A DNA stretch of 64,000 bases from NCBI GenBank assembly GCA_016937155.1, contig JAFGWM010000038.1:62001-126000 (forward strand), written 5' to 3'. Below, piece by piece: positions 8,298 through 17,578 of the stretch (positions within the stretch are counted from its first letter, which is position 1; each line of letters starts with the position of its first letter). The notes below the pieces were generated by a model that was not told where the DNA came from, did no database searches, and saw only the letters and a program-made list of their open reading frames with translations. Position numbers and translations under genes: made by a program. This DNA is from Deltaproteobacteria bacterium. Lineage in GTDB: Bacteria > Myxococcota_A > Polyangia > HGW-17.

Positions 8298-9221
8298 TCA
8301 TCTTCCAAAAACATAATCTTCACTATAAATTAAATCCTCACAGTTCATCTCATTGGTCACCCTTATCCCATAAAAATTACCTGGAATACCAGGAACCGGA
8401 GATAATACCGGATTTACTTTTCTTACAATATCCAGTTCTGAAGCATTACACAATCGAGGCTCATTCTGACCCAACGGAACAATAGTGCACCCTAAAACCC
8501 TCTGTTCAATACTCCAGTCACTTCTCCCCAAAATAAGATCCTGACTGCCAAAAATAGAATCGGTATTCAAAGTGGCTCTCATCACCATAAAGATAGTTCT
8601 AACATCAATACCAGGAATGTTCTCCGCCTGAAATGTAACCCCTGGAAATCCATCGTTATCCATATCAAAAACACAATCGGTTTCAACTGGAGTAATACAA
8701 TCAGGATAATAATCCAACATAGGATCATTCAGTTTATCCTCTATCTGAATACTAAATACAAAAGGTACTTCAGGAAAACGTATAGCTGCACATGTTTTAT
8801 GTTCAGGTGCATTCAAAACAGTTTTTACAGTTTCCAGCTCAAGGAAAATACTTTCATCCATCAACATCTGTGTAGGCCCACTCTGTCCCGGAATAAAAAT
8901 TGCGGGGATTTTCAGATGACAAAGGCTCAATTCCATTGAGTCAGCATCATCCTTATTAATTCGCATTAAAAGCAACAATCTTGTCATTGCTCTTGTTTCA
9001 ATTATTCCGCTGGAACTTATAAAAACACTTAAATTCACCCTCATAGCAAAGGTGGAATGATCATCTGCATCATCTACCAGTTCAATTGATTCATCACAAA
9101 CCAGGCCGCTGTCGGGATTACTGGAAATCATATTACAGTCATCGACAGATTCAGTGTCATTTCCGTCACACATATATACAGCAAAAGCGAGCTGGATGGA
9201 CATAAGCCAGACTTTTAACAT
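8298..9221 (-). CDS. Hypothetical exported protein, last gene of the sctV operon
   Basis: I do not recognise this ~307-residue protein. The N-terminus (MLKVWLMSIQLAFAVYMCDGND) is a short hydrophobic segment followed by an acidic, Cys-containing stretch, consistent with export; the YMC is a poor lipobox. The rest is beta-rich with several cysteines. ATG 9221 has GGTGG upstream; a TTG directly before it is the alternative. It begins ~12 nt after sctV, so it is almost certainly cotranscribed with that gene and could be a secreted or outer-membrane partner, though no secretin or needle motif is visible. Confidence 0.6.
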   Translation of the reverse strand: MLKVWLMSIQLAFAVYMCDGNDTESVDDCNMISSNPDSGLVCDESIELVDDADDHSTFAMRVNLSVFISSSGIIETRAMTRLLLLMRINKDDADSMELSLCHLKIPAIFIPGQSGPTQMLMDESIFLELETVKTVLNAPEHKTCAAIRFPEVPFVFSIQIEDKLNDPMLDYYPDCITPVETDCVFDMDNDGFPGVTFQAENIPGIDVRTIFMVMRATLNTDSIFGSQDLILGRSDWSIEQRVLGCTIVPLGQNEPRLCNASELDIVRKVNPVLSPVPGIPGNFYGIRVTNEMNCEDLIYSEDYVFGR

Positions 9222-9233
9222 CAATCCACCAGT

Positions 9234-11267
9234 CTACAGCTCACCAAATGGCTGGATGCTTACATTACTGTCAAGTTCCTGATAACTCAAAACCCTTACA
9301 TCGGGAACCTCAATAATAAGTAACTGTCTCAAATATCTTCTCACATCCATGGAACTCACCACAGTCAAAGGTGCCACACCTCCATTTCTTTTCAATTCAA
9401 TGGCCTTTTGCTGTATCTCAGATGCAGCATCGGGATCAACACTCAAAAAACTTCCATGAAGCCCTTTCTGTATACCTGCTCTTATTTCGTCCTCAGTCTC
9501 TTCACTGGCAATATATACACCAAGAAGATTACCATCCGAAAGTGAACCGGAAATCTCCTTTTTTAAATCAATCCTGACATATTCAGTAAGAATAAGAGGA
9601 TCACCCTCACTCTGAAGCCATTTCTTAAGAGAGTACATAATTCTATCAAGAGGACGAATTGAAATACCCTCTTCAAGAAGTCTTTTTAAAATTTCATTTA
9701 GTATAGTAAGGTTTACCGGTGCAGGGTAGCATTCTTCTACAAGAGCACTCTGAGTTTTCTCAAGAGAATTAACCAGTATTCTCGCAGTATCAGGATTCAT
9801 CAGCTCAAAAAGATTTTTTTCAATAACTGCAGCTGAATGCTGGAATATGAATTCATCTGCATCAAGAATTTTGTCTGGGGGCAAACTGGAAAGAATTGAA
9901 TCATCCTTTATTGAGTAAGCCACAAGTTCGGGCAAAGCAAAGTCTACAGACGAAAAAAAAGATGGTGATATATCAAGAGTTGAAACATCACCCAAAAATA
10001 TTATCTGATCCCTGCTGAGAAAACCACCGGCATATCTTTGTTCCCTTATATAAATATTATATTTTCCACTGCCAATTCCGGGAGAATGAATAAGCTTCAC
10101 TGGGGGTATCAGCATTCCATATTTCCAGAAAAGAGTATTTCGCAATTCTGAAAAATACTGTTTTATCATGTCAGAATCAAATACTTCATCCCCGGCACCT
10201 ATTTCCACCATCAGCATTTTAAGGGGAGGAACAAGTGCTCCCTTCTCCACATCAGAATCACCTTCTCTGGTTATAGGAGCTTCCTCTTCTTCATAGCTTC
10301 TCTGAGAATTTTTCCTGAGCCTGAACATTAAAAATACAAGTCCTGATCCCAGAATAAAAAATGGAATTCCCGGCATTCCAGGCACCAGAGCGAGAAGAAT
10401 AAGCAAACCACCGGTATATCCTAATGCAACAGGCTGAGATGTTATCTGTGAAAGTATATCACCTCCAAGTTGAGATCCTTTTTCCTCACTTGCAACTCTT
10501 GTTATTATGAAACCGCTGGAAAGACTTATTAAAAGTGAAGGAATCTGAGAAACCAGACCATCACCAATTGTAAGTACACTATACGTCTGTAGAGCTTCTG
10601 ACGCGGTCATATCCATATAGGCAATACCTGTTCCTAAGCCAGCAAGAATATTAATTGCTGTAATTATAAGACCTGCAATCGCATCTCCTTTTACAAATTT
10701 CATAGCCCCATCCATGGCCCCATACATCTGACTCTGACGCTGTAGATCTGATCGCTGTCTCCGGGCCTGCTCATAACTGATATGGCCACTCCTTAGTTCG
10801 GCGTCAATTGACATCTGTTTACCCGGCATTGCATCAAGGGTAAATCTAGCTGCAACCTCAGCCACTCTTTCCGAACCTTTAGCTATTACCACAAACTGGA
10901 TTATAGTCAGAATTAAAAACACAACTCCGCCCACTATAAGATTTCCTGATACAACAAACTGTCCAAATGAATCAATTACTGTTCCAGCATCTGCATTGAG
11001 GAGTATCAGACGGGTTGAACTGACATTAAGCCCAAGCCTAAACATCGTTGCAATAAGTAGCATACTGGGAAAGGCTGCAATTTTAAGAGGCTCTGTTATA
11101 TGAAGAGCAACCAGCAAAAGTGTGGCACTTATTGCAATATTCAAAGTCAAGAGAAGATCAAGTATAAATGTGGGAAGAGGAATGACCATAAGAATCAAAA
11201 TGGCCATGACAAGACCGGCAACTGCCAGATTACCGAATTTACCTATATGATTAGTTTGATTTCTCAA
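9234..11267 (-). CDS. sctV: Type III secretion export gate protein SctV (FlhA/InvA family)
   Basis: FHIPEP-family proteins form the nonameric gate of type III secretion and flagellar export. The N-terminal ~330 residues carry the transmembrane segments and the signature RLGLNVSSTRLILL. The cytoplasmic FHIPEP motif reads VAARFTLDAMPGKQMSIDAELR, then RQSQMYGAMDGAMKFVKGDAIAGLII, closer to non-flagellar SctV than to FlhA. The C-terminal ~340 residues are the cytoplasmic ring domain. The total size is normal. The chosen TTG start (11267) has GGAG nine bases upstream and overlaps the preceding gene by 17 nt; a longer start at 11300 is possible. No other secretion gene is present in the window. Confidence 0.9.
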   Translation of the reverse strand: MRNQTNHIGKFGNLAVAGLVMAILILMVIPLPTFILDLLLTLNIAISATLLLVALHITEPLKIAAFPSMLLIATMFRLGLNVSSTRLILLNADAGTVIDSFGQFVVSGNLIVGGVVFLILTIIQFVVIAKGSERVAEVAARFTLDAMPGKQMSIDAELRSGHISYEQARRQRSDLQRQSQMYGAMDGAMKFVKGDAIAGLIITAINILAGLGTGIAYMDMTASEALQTYSVLTIGDGLVSQIPSLLISLSSGFIITRVASEEKGSQLGGDILSQITSQPVALGYTGGLLILLALVPGMPGIPFFILGSGLVFLMFRLRKNSQRSYEEEEAPITREGDSDVEKGALVPPLKMLMVEIGAGDEVFDSDMIKQYFSELRNTLFWKYGMLIPPVKLIHSPGIGSGKYNIYIREQRYAGGFLSRDQIIFLGDVSTLDISPSFFSSVDFALPELVAYSIKDDSILSSLPPDKILDADEFIFQHSAAVIEKNLFELMNPDTARILVNSLEKTQSALVEECYPAPVNLTILNEILKRLLEEGISIRPLDRIMYSLKKWLQSEGDPLILTEYVRIDLKKEISGSLSDGNLLGVYIASEETEDEIRAGIQKGLHGSFLSVDPDAASEIQQKAIELKRNGGVAPLTVVSSMDVRRYLRQLLIIEVPDVRVLSYQELDSNVSIQPFGEL

Positions 11268-11739
11268 GCCTGAATACTCCGTAAAGCCCAGGGGATACAA
11301 TTCTTACGTTTATTTTCGGTCCTCGAAGGAAAGAAATAACCACACCGATAGTACGGGCATCAATAGTGACCCATGCAAGATGAGTAAATAGAGGATCTCC
11401 CTCAAAGCTCATTCCACTCAAGGCATCATTTAAATATTCATGTATTTCCTCTATATCAGCATTTTCTGAAGGAAGAGAAATTACAACAGGATCTTCATCT
11501 GGAATATCAGCACTGCAACTGGGCATATCTGGATTTCTTTCAAATCTGATACTTGCATCCAGAGTAGAACTGCTGACATCTCTAATATCCAGAACAAGTA
11601 CACTGCAGACATCCAGACCTTTTCTGACAAGTCTTGTCTGCTTTATTCCTCCACGCCACTCACCCCTGAATTCTTTTATTTCCTGACATGACGAGAAAAG
11701 AAACAAAATTCCAAGAGAAAAAATTATTGTTCTGAACAT
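11251..11739 (-). CDS. Hypothetical lipoprotein, first gene of the sctV operon
   Basis: The ORF track starts at 11775, but the fitting start is the ATG at 11739, giving MFRTIIFSLGILFLFSSCQEI, a signal peptide with an FSSC lipobox. The mature ~140 residues are beta-rich and acidic with two internal cysteines, and are not recognised. Its 3' end overlaps the start of sctV by 17 nt, indicating translational coupling. In type III systems a lipoprotein next to the export gate could be an SctJ ring or pilotin, but this one lacks any visible YscJ-like motif, so that idea is weak. Confidence 0.6.
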   Translation of the reverse strand: MFRTIIFSLGILFLFSSCQEIKEFRGEWRGGIKQTRLVRKGLDVCSVLVLDIRDVSSSTLDASIRFERNPDMPSCSADIPDEDPVVISLPSENADIEEIHEYLNDALSGMSFEGDPLFTHLAWVTIDARTIGVVISFLRGPKINVRIVSPGLYGVFRLEKSN

Positions 11740-11809
11740 TTTTATCACCGAATACAATTTACAATTTAGAAACAAGTGAAATTTCCATTAACTGATGTTA
11801 TACACATAC

Positions 11810-11829
11810 TACTGTATTTTGTAACAGTA
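11810..11829. promoter_or_regulatory. LexA-like palindrome TACTGT-N8-ACAGTA (site 1)
   Basis: TACTGTATTTTGTAACAGTA has perfect TACTGT/ACAGTA arms around eight bases, the same geometry as the E. coli LexA consensus (CTGT-N8-ACAG). It lies in the divergent region between the lipoprotein-sctV operon (start 11739) and the Omp85 gene (start 11850), 20 nt before the latter. A second box with identical arms occurs at 62537. The regulator is not in the window. Confidence 0.55.
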
Positions 11830-11849
11830 TTTCTAAAAGGAAATATAGG

Positions 11850-13418
11850 ATGTCAATCCAGTTCTTCACAGTCAACTCTACCACGAACATAAAAGTGATT
11901 CCACCCGGACGGAATTTTTATTTTATATCTCTTTTTGCTCTTATACTGTTTCATGGTTTTGCAGTCTCTGTCAGCGCACAGAATTCCAGCGTAAATGATG
12001 AAAAATCCTTAAAAGCAAACATTCAAAAAACCACTTCTTCCTCTAAATCCATAAATAAGAACTGCAAGTGTGACTGCCCCGGAGCACAAACTTCTGAGCA
12101 TAAAAACCTCTATATCGAAAAAATTCTGGTGGAAGGGTCCGGAAGTAAAAGTTCATCTCTGATAAAAAGAACTATATCAATAAAAGAAGGCACATGGATA
12201 CGTCCGGATGATCCTTCAATAGAACAGAGCAGACTGAAACTATTCGCTCTGGGTTTTTTTGATTCAGTTGATTTCTATTTTAGAAAAGGCTCTTCCCGGG
12301 GAAAAGTAATTCTTGTGATTAATACACGAAAAAGAGGCACCCTTCTTTTAAAACATATATTTATGGGCTCCAGCAGAATTATTCCTTTCTGGCTTGGTCT
12401 GAGTGTGGAAGAAAAGAATTTTTTAAATATGGGAATTACTCTTGGCGGAAGCGTACTTGCAACTACCAAGGCTGATATTATGAATGGAAGATCCCAGTAC
12501 GGAGCTGAAGCTTACGCATTTTTTCCCAGTTTTCTCGGTATTCCTCTATTTTTGGGAACCAGATTCAACTATGGCAGCGAATTTTACAGAATATACGGTT
12601 CCCCCGACAATGGAGATCCTGAAAATTTCCTCTCAATGCCGTATATCAGGGGTGGATACAAACTGGAAACATTTTTTCCTCTTAACTCATTCTGGTTTAG
12701 GGTTTCGTTTAAAAACGATCATTATATTACAAACTTACCTTCTGAAACAATCAGGCATTTTGAAGATGGCACTTCAAAAAAAATTAATTTTGGAATTGAA
12801 GACGGTAATAGCGTGATTGGTTCAATAAATCTTAAACTCATACATGATACAACAGATCGTCCATTTTTACCAACCAGGGGACATTTTTTCAGTATGGGGG
12901 TTAAATTCGGAGCTCCAGTCTATTTTGGTGCATATTCATTCACACGTGGAGAACTCAATTATAAACAGTATTTCAGTTATGAAAAACATATTTTTTCCTT
13001 ACATTTCATGGCTGGAGCCATTGCAGGTAATGTACCGTTGTTTGAAAAATATTATATAGGTGACATTCAGGATCTGGTAGCACCAAGAGCTCTTGAAATG
13101 AATATGAGTGTGGCTCCTACCCCAAATTTCCTGGGCACAAATATTACAGAAACCAGGTGGGGTACAACTGCATTCAAGTTTTGTGTAAGATATGATTACC
13201 CATTTATGGGAAACTGGGGAATAATATACCGGGGCAATGTCTTTATAGGTGCCGGTATCCTAGGCTTGGCAACAGTTTCTCAACTGAAATACAGGGAAAG
13301 CGACTTATGGAGCAGTATTCCCATTGATCTTACTTTTGACTTCGGGATTCATCTTGATACCAGATATGGAATGTTTAAGCTTTCGATATCAAACGCAATA
13401 GGAAGACTCCCCTTTTAG
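11850..13418 (+). CDS. Omp85-family outer-membrane protein with one POTRA domain
   Basis: After a long N-terminus with a signal-like segment (FYFISLFALILFHGFAVSVSAQ, ~24-45) comes a linker with a CKCDC motif. A POTRA-like region follows at ~90-165 (NLYIEKILVEGSGSKSSSLIKRTI, LKLFALGFFDSVDFYFRKG). The remaining ~350 residues have alternating barrel strands typical of the surface-antigen D15/Omp85 domain, including HDTTDRPFLPTRGHFFSMGVKFG, the usual R-P-F-x-P-T-x-G block. At 522 residues with a single POTRA it is shorter than BamA, so it is more like a TamA- or two-partner-type relative. It starts an apparent operon with the two genes after it (gap 2 nt). Confidence 0.8.
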   Translation: MSIQFFTVNSTTNIKVIPPGRNFYFISLFALILFHGFAVSVSAQNSSVNDEKSLKANIQKTTSSSKSINKNCKCDCPGAQTSEHKNLYIEKILVEGSGSKSSSLIKRTISIKEGTWIRPDDPSIEQSRLKLFALGFFDSVDFYFRKGSSRGKVILVINTRKRGTLLLKHIFMGSSRIIPFWLGLSVEEKNFLNMGITLGGSVLATTKADIMNGRSQYGAEAYAFFPSFLGIPLFLGTRFNYGSEFYRIYGSPDNGDPENFLSMPYIRGGYKLETFFPLNSFWFRVSFKNDHYITNLPSETIRHFEDGTSKKINFGIEDGNSVIGSINLKLIHDTTDRPFLPTRGHFFSMGVKFGAPVYFGAYSFTRGELNYKQYFSYEKHIFSLHFMAGAIAGNVPLFEKYYIGDIQDLVAPRALEMNMSVAPTPNFLGTNITETRWGTTAFKFCVRYDYPFMGNWGIIYRGNVFIGAGILGLATVSQLKYRESDLWSSIPIDLTFDFGIHLDTRYGMFKLSISNAIGRLPF

Positions 13419-13420
13419 AG

Positions 13421-14041
13421 ATGAAAAACTTTATTTTTGCAATCACATTAATCTCAATCACTGTATTTATGTCAGGCACATCGGCCAAAGAGAGATTGTT
13501 CGAAATAAAAGGGAACAACATTCTGCTTAATTATTCTTTTAAGATTAAAAAGAAAAAATTTATTCTGAAAAAAATGAAATCTGGTATTTCCCAGAGAATT
13601 CTATATTCCATAGGGCTGTTTCAGGCTGGATCATCAAATCCAGTCAGTGCAATTGTACGATTCTGCTCAATCACATATGATTTATGGGATGAAAAATATA
13701 GCGTAATATGTGAGTCTCCAGGAAAAAAATTAAAAACAACCCTTAAAAAAGATAAACAGCTGCTTTACTTTATATCTTCGTTTTCCCGGTTTAAAATAGG
13801 GTTAAAAAATTTTATTAAATCAGACAAAGAATATTATGTTAAGACAACTGTTCAATTGAATCCTGTATCTCCCAAACTTCTGCGAAAAGTCAGGGCATGG
13901 TTGAGGCAGAGTGATCAGAGCAGCTATACAACCAACTATCTTGGTTCTTTCCTTTCACTTTTTGTATCAAAAAATATTGGTGGAAATGATCTGGAATTTA
14001 ATTTCAAAACACCAGCTATGAAAGGAATTCTGATAAAGTGA
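13421..14041 (+). CDS. DUF4390-like exported protein
   Basis: This 206-residue protein has a signal peptide (MKNFIFAITLISITVFMSGTSA) and one soluble periplasmic domain with strands and the block ITYDLWDEKYSVICES, resembling DUF4390. In proteobacteria DUF4390 genes commonly precede an NtrY-like kinase, exactly as here: the stop codon overlaps the GTG start of the kinase gene by 4 nt. A role in sensing for that kinase is inferred from context only. The function is unknown. Confidence 0.65.
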   Translation: MKNFIFAITLISITVFMSGTSAKERLFEIKGNNILLNYSFKIKKKKFILKKMKSGISQRILYSIGLFQAGSSNPVSAIVRFCSITYDLWDEKYSVICESPGKKLKTTLKKDKQLLYFISSFSRFKIGLKNFIKSDKEYYVKTTVQLNPVSPKLLRKVRAWLRQSDQSSYTTNYLGSFLSLFVSKNIGGNDLEFNFKTPAMKGILIK

Positions 14042-15558
14042 TCTTTCGAAAGACTATTTCAGGAAAACTTACACTTGCCATTATAACAGCAACTGTAATT
14101 CCCTCTGTGGTGACTATAACCCTACTTTATAATCTTCTCAGTGCTCATGACAGTATGGTAAGAGGACACCTTTCCAATATTTCAAAAAATCGTTCAAGAA
14201 TAATGGATTCTTATAAATCTCTTCTTCTGGAAAAGAAAAAAAGATACAAACATGAATCCACGATTGTTATATCAGAATTTGAAAAAAATATTTCAGAAGG
14301 ATTATCCATACATCAGTCATTCAAAGAGATTATGGATAATTATGAAGAAATCACTCAGTTGGCTCTTTTCAATTCATGGGATAAATCTTCTGACAATACA
14401 TGGTTTATGCACGAAAACACTTCACATATTTCTCTACCTTTTGCTGAAATAACAAAAGATGAGGGATTTAACTATAATTTAAGATACATTTACATCAACC
14501 TTCCCACATCTCTTGGTATGCTGAGAATAGTACTCCACACTGATGAAACCCAGTTGAAGGACTATAAAATACTGGCGGCAATATACTCTGATAACGAACA
14601 GATGTTGAATATTTACAGAGGAATCAGAAAATATTACTGGAGATTTTTCTTTCTGGCAATTCTGATAATTGGAGTATTCTCATACCTGGCTGCTAAACCA
14701 ATTCTTAGAAAAATGATAAATAGAATTTCAATTCTTGCAATGGCAAGCAGAAATGTAGCCAAGGGAGATCTTGATACCAGAGTTCCTGTATCAGGTGGGG
14801 ATGAGATTAGTGAACTTTCCATTGATTTTAATAATATGATTACAGAACTTAATCATTACAGAAATAAAAGCAGATATTTTGAGCGAATGGGAGCATGGCA
14901 GGAGGTAGCCAGAAATCTTGCTCATGAAATAAAAAATCCCCTTACACCTATCTTGCTGGCTGTTGAACAGATTCAGGAGAAAGTTCCTGTACAGGATAAA
15001 AAATTTGCCGGAATGGTTAACACTGCTGTCGAAATAGTAAAAGAGGAAGTTGAAACACTTAGACGTCTTGTGGAGGCATTTGGAAGTCTTGCAAGATTAC
15101 CTGAAAAGCAGAGTAAACCCGTCGTTTTAAATAATTTTATAATGGAAATAAAGGAACTTTCTGCACTGACATGGAGTAACATCAGCATCAAGTTCGATAT
15201 AAGTACTACTTCTGAGCTTTCCATTTTCGGGGATCCCATGCTTTTAAAAAGGGCTATTATGAATGTACTGGAAAATGCTGTTCATGCTACTGGTAACAAC
15301 AAAGAAAATACCGAGATCTCAGTAATTACTCATCATAAGGACAATAAGGTTTTTATTAAAATTACTGATAATGGTTCAGGAATATCAGACAGTGAAAAAA
15401 TTTTTGAACCTTATTTCACTACCAAAGATAAAGGAACCGGACTGGGTCTGCCTCTGGCAAAAAAAATAATGCTGGATATTGATGGTGATCTGACAGCTGA
15501 GATGAATGAAAAAAAAGGTACAACATTTATTTTTGAATTTCCTCTGATTACAAAATAA
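14038..15558 (+). CDS. NtrY-like membrane sensor histidine kinase
   Basis: The protein has 506 residues and a GTG start that overlaps the upstream stop (GTGA). The order is a first membrane segment (~10-30), a ~160-residue periplasmic domain, a second membrane segment (~197-218), HAMP (~220-275, ending SIDFNNMITELN), HisKA with LAHEIKNPLTP, and a HATPase with N-box NVLENAVHA, DNGSGI and GTGLGLPLAKKI. It should autophosphorylate on the H of LAHEIKNP. The closest type is NtrY, the nitrogen or envelope-stress kinase, but no NtrX-like regulator follows, so its partner is elsewhere. Confidence 0.88.
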   Translation: MIFRKTISGKLTLAIITATVIPSVVTITLLYNLLSAHDSMVRGHLSNISKNRSRIMDSYKSLLLEKKKRYKHESTIVISEFEKNISEGLSIHQSFKEIMDNYEEITQLALFNSWDKSSDNTWFMHENTSHISLPFAEITKDEGFNYNLRYIYINLPTSLGMLRIVLHTDETQLKDYKILAAIYSDNEQMLNIYRGIRKYYWRFFFLAILIIGVFSYLAAKPILRKMINRISILAMASRNVAKGDLDTRVPVSGGDEISELSIDFNNMITELNHYRNKSRYFERMGAWQEVARNLAHEIKNPLTPILLAVEQIQEKVPVQDKKFAGMVNTAVEIVKEEVETLRRLVEAFGSLARLPEKQSKPVVLNNFIMEIKELSALTWSNISIKFDISTTSELSIFGDPMLLKRAIMNVLENAVHATGNNKENTEISVITHHKDNKVFIKITDNGSGISDSEKIFEPYFTTKDKGTGLGLPLAKKIMLDIDGDLTAEMNEKKGTTFIFEFPLITK

Positions 15559-15630
15559 CATTTGCAATATTTCCTGATATTGTGAAATAATCAAAACATC
15601 TGATTCGGATGACCCTAAAATGAGGTAAAA

Positions 15631-16248
15631 ATGCTGAAAATAGTTTCCGCGATAGTTTTTGTTTCTCTGCTTTCTTTCTCTCCGGTTGTTGTTGCAACAG
15701 AGAATAACAGTGCAGGTATTGAGCTAAATGGTGGGATAACGGGATGTTTAGGCAGTTACTGTGAGAGTGGAACACCTTTTCTGGGTGGCGGTATTACCCC
15801 TATAGTGAGAACCGGAAAAAATATTGCTCTGGGTTTCAATTTCCAGTATGGAACTTTTAAGGATGACAGTCTTGATTCGGTTTATTACTATTCATTCGGT
15901 CTTGAAGGCCGCTATTACTTCAATTTGACATCTTCAATATCCATCTATACCGGAGCTCAACTTAACTATACAACTCTGATGATTAACGTTGGTGAAGATT
16001 CAGATAAAGATTTCTCTGACCTGAGAGCCACCGGTCCGGGATTCTCAGTACTCGCCGGTCTGGAGTTTGCTGTGACAAAATCTTTTAATGTGGGATTCAA
16101 TCTCAGATATTCCTATCCTATCTGGAGTGAAGCATGCTTCACGGCAGATCAGTTGAGAATCTGCAGAGAACCTCAGGACAGTGATATAAAACTTGAATTA
16201 ATGCCGTTTTTCGCAGGTATTACTTTAAGTTACCTTTTACCTGAGTAA
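15631..16248 (+). CDS. Outer-membrane beta-barrel protein
   Basis: The 205-residue protein has a signal peptide (MLKIVSAIVFVSLLSFSPVVVA) and then alternating short hydrophobic strands (NIALGFNFQYGTF, YYYSFGLEGRYYF, SISIYTGAQLNYT, FNVGFNLRYSYPI, ITLSYLLPE) typical of an eight-stranded OmpW/OmpA-like barrel. Four cysteines may pair in loops. GAGG lies upstream of the ATG. It is 72 nt behind the kinase gene; it may be monocistronic. The specific function is unknown. Confidence 0.7.
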   Translation: MLKIVSAIVFVSLLSFSPVVVATENNSAGIELNGGITGCLGSYCESGTPFLGGGITPIVRTGKNIALGFNFQYGTFKDDSLDSVYYYSFGLEGRYYFNLTSSISIYTGAQLNYTTLMINVGEDSDKDFSDLRATGPGFSVLAGLEFAVTKSFNVGFNLRYSYPIWSEACFTADQLRICREPQDSDIKLELMPFFAGITLSYLLPE

Positions 16249-16476
16249 TCAGAGATAAAAAGCATAGGGGGATTCCATCATTTCGAAAGCTGTTTCCTTT
16301 TCATAACTATTTGGCTTTTGGTATTTTCGAAATAATTAAAACTGTAATCCTCATGTTATTTTAAGCTGCATGGGTTTATTCTTTCATGAATCCCAAATTT
16401 ATGATAACCCAGTTGGAGGAATAGAAACTCGAAAGTTAAATCAGTTAAATCTTTTCGGGTGTTTTTTGAGGTTCTT
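16249..16476. other. Intergenic region with two TTTCGAAA palindromes
   Basis: No convincing ORF or RNA gene is visible. Two copies of the 8-bp palindrome TTTCGAAA occur at 16281-16288 and 16325-16332, 44 bp apart (about four helical turns), upstream of the 16477 operon. They could be paired operator sites; in AT-rich DNA chance is not excluded. Confidence 0.25.
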
Positions 16477-16707
16477 ATGAATACAGCTGTATGGACTTTT
16501 CTGGTTATTGTTGTTCTTTTTAGTGTAGGTGGTTATTTCGGACTTAAAAAGTTTTCGATTTATTACGCCAACAAAAAGACAAACAGGATTATTGACGAAT
16601 TCAGAAAATCAAACAATATTGAGGATCCAAGTAAATCCCTGAGCGAAATAGACCGAGAACTTGAAGATGAGGAGAACTCCAGTGTATCCTCACCGGAGAA
16701 AACCTGA
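16477..16707 (+). CDS. Small single-pass membrane protein
   Basis: The 76 residues start with a transmembrane helix (TAVWTFLVIVVLFSVGGYFGL), followed by a charged cytoplasmic tail ending in acidic and Ser-rich sequence. The track begins at a GTG (16459), but GAGG five bases before the ATG at 16477 favours the shorter form. Its stop overlaps the next start by one base (TGATG), so the two genes are translationally coupled. The function is not recognised. Confidence 0.6.
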   Translation: MNTAVWTFLVIVVLFSVGGYFGLKKFSIYYANKKTNRIIDEFRKSNNIEDPSKSLSEIDRELEDEENSSVSSPEKT

Positions 16708-17555
16708 TGGAAAGAATTTTCGGTTTCGCTACATCCAACGGCAATCTTACTGCACACGGCATTTATCCCTACAGAAAGAGTCTTCAACTTTCCGGAGAAA
16801 ATGCTCCCGTTCAGTGTGGCTTTGCATACTTCAAGCCTCAGGATGACGTTATTCTTAAAAGAAGACCATATCATCTGGATTCAGTAAATTTCTGGGAACC
16901 CCTCATTCATAACAATATATCCATGGGAATAGGTAAAATCTCATCTGCATCAAATGGACAGTCTTTGGTAAATACCTGTCCTTTTCGATATCGTAACTGG
17001 TATTTTGCAATGATGGGAAAAAGCAGGAATATATCCAAAATAAATGACTGGCTGATAGGGAGTCTGCCTCCCTACCTGAAGAGGAATATATCAGGGAATA
17101 CTGAAACAGAACATGTATTTCATCTTTTTTTAAGTTATCTTTACGATGGTGGAATAATAAACTCATGGGATTACAACCCTGATTCCATTGCATCTTCACT
17201 AAGAGGTACTCTGGACACATGGAAGCTTTTTGCCAGTGATGCAGGTGAAGATGATATTGATGCCGTTATAATTGCTGGTAACAGCAGGACTCTTATTGCT
17301 GTTTCAACCGGCTCAAACCGCCTGGGCATGAAAAAAATTGATGGAATAACCGGGGAATGTGCCTACTGCAGAGACAAACTTTTTGACGAAAAACCACACC
17401 AGCATCCTGATTTCAACGGAATTTATCTTTTAGCTGAAGCTGGAGATACGCCAGGAGACCATGGTCTATTCACCGTTAATCCTGATGAAATAATTCTCTT
17501 TCAGGAAAATTCTTTTTACAGTTATCCCCCACCGGAAAAAGAAATATCCCGGTAG
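16707..17555 (+). CDS. Class II glutamine-amidotransferase-like protein lacking the catalytic Cys
   Basis: The 282 residues follow the YafJ/EgtC-like Ntn-hydrolase fold: MERIFGFATS at the N-terminus, GFAYF, NNISMGIGKISSASNG, NTCPFRYRNWYFAMMGKSRNI, and NTETEHVFHLFLSYL. Active enzymes start MC(R/E), with Cys2 as nucleophile; here residue 2 is Glu, and the usual H-N-G motif reads M-G-K. It is therefore probably not a glutaminase. I recall a related family in myxobacteria that begins MARLFGF, also without the Cys. It may bind a ligand or partner. It is coupled to the small membrane protein before it. Confidence 0.65.
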   Translation: MERIFGFATSNGNLTAHGIYPYRKSLQLSGENAPVQCGFAYFKPQDDVILKRRPYHLDSVNFWEPLIHNNISMGIGKISSASNGQSLVNTCPFRYRNWYFAMMGKSRNISKINDWLIGSLPPYLKRNISGNTETEHVFHLFLSYLYDGGIINSWDYNPDSIASSLRGTLDTWKLFASDAGEDDIDAVIIAGNSRTLIAVSTGSNRLGMKKIDGITGECAYCRDKLFDEKPHQHPDFNGIYLLAEAGDTPGDHGLFTVNPDEIILFQENSFYSYPPPEKEISR

Positions 17556-17578
17556 AGTTTTCAACTGAAGGTATCATA

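Noticed and set aside
11251-11739. The first-gene lipoprotein as an SctJ inner ring
   Set aside because: It lacks the size and ring-building motif of YscJ/SctJ, and the idea rests only on its position beside sctV.
15565-15582. CAATAT-N6-ATATTG between the kinase and barrel genes
   Set aside because: Arms made almost only of A and T are expected by chance in such DNA, and no T-tract follows.
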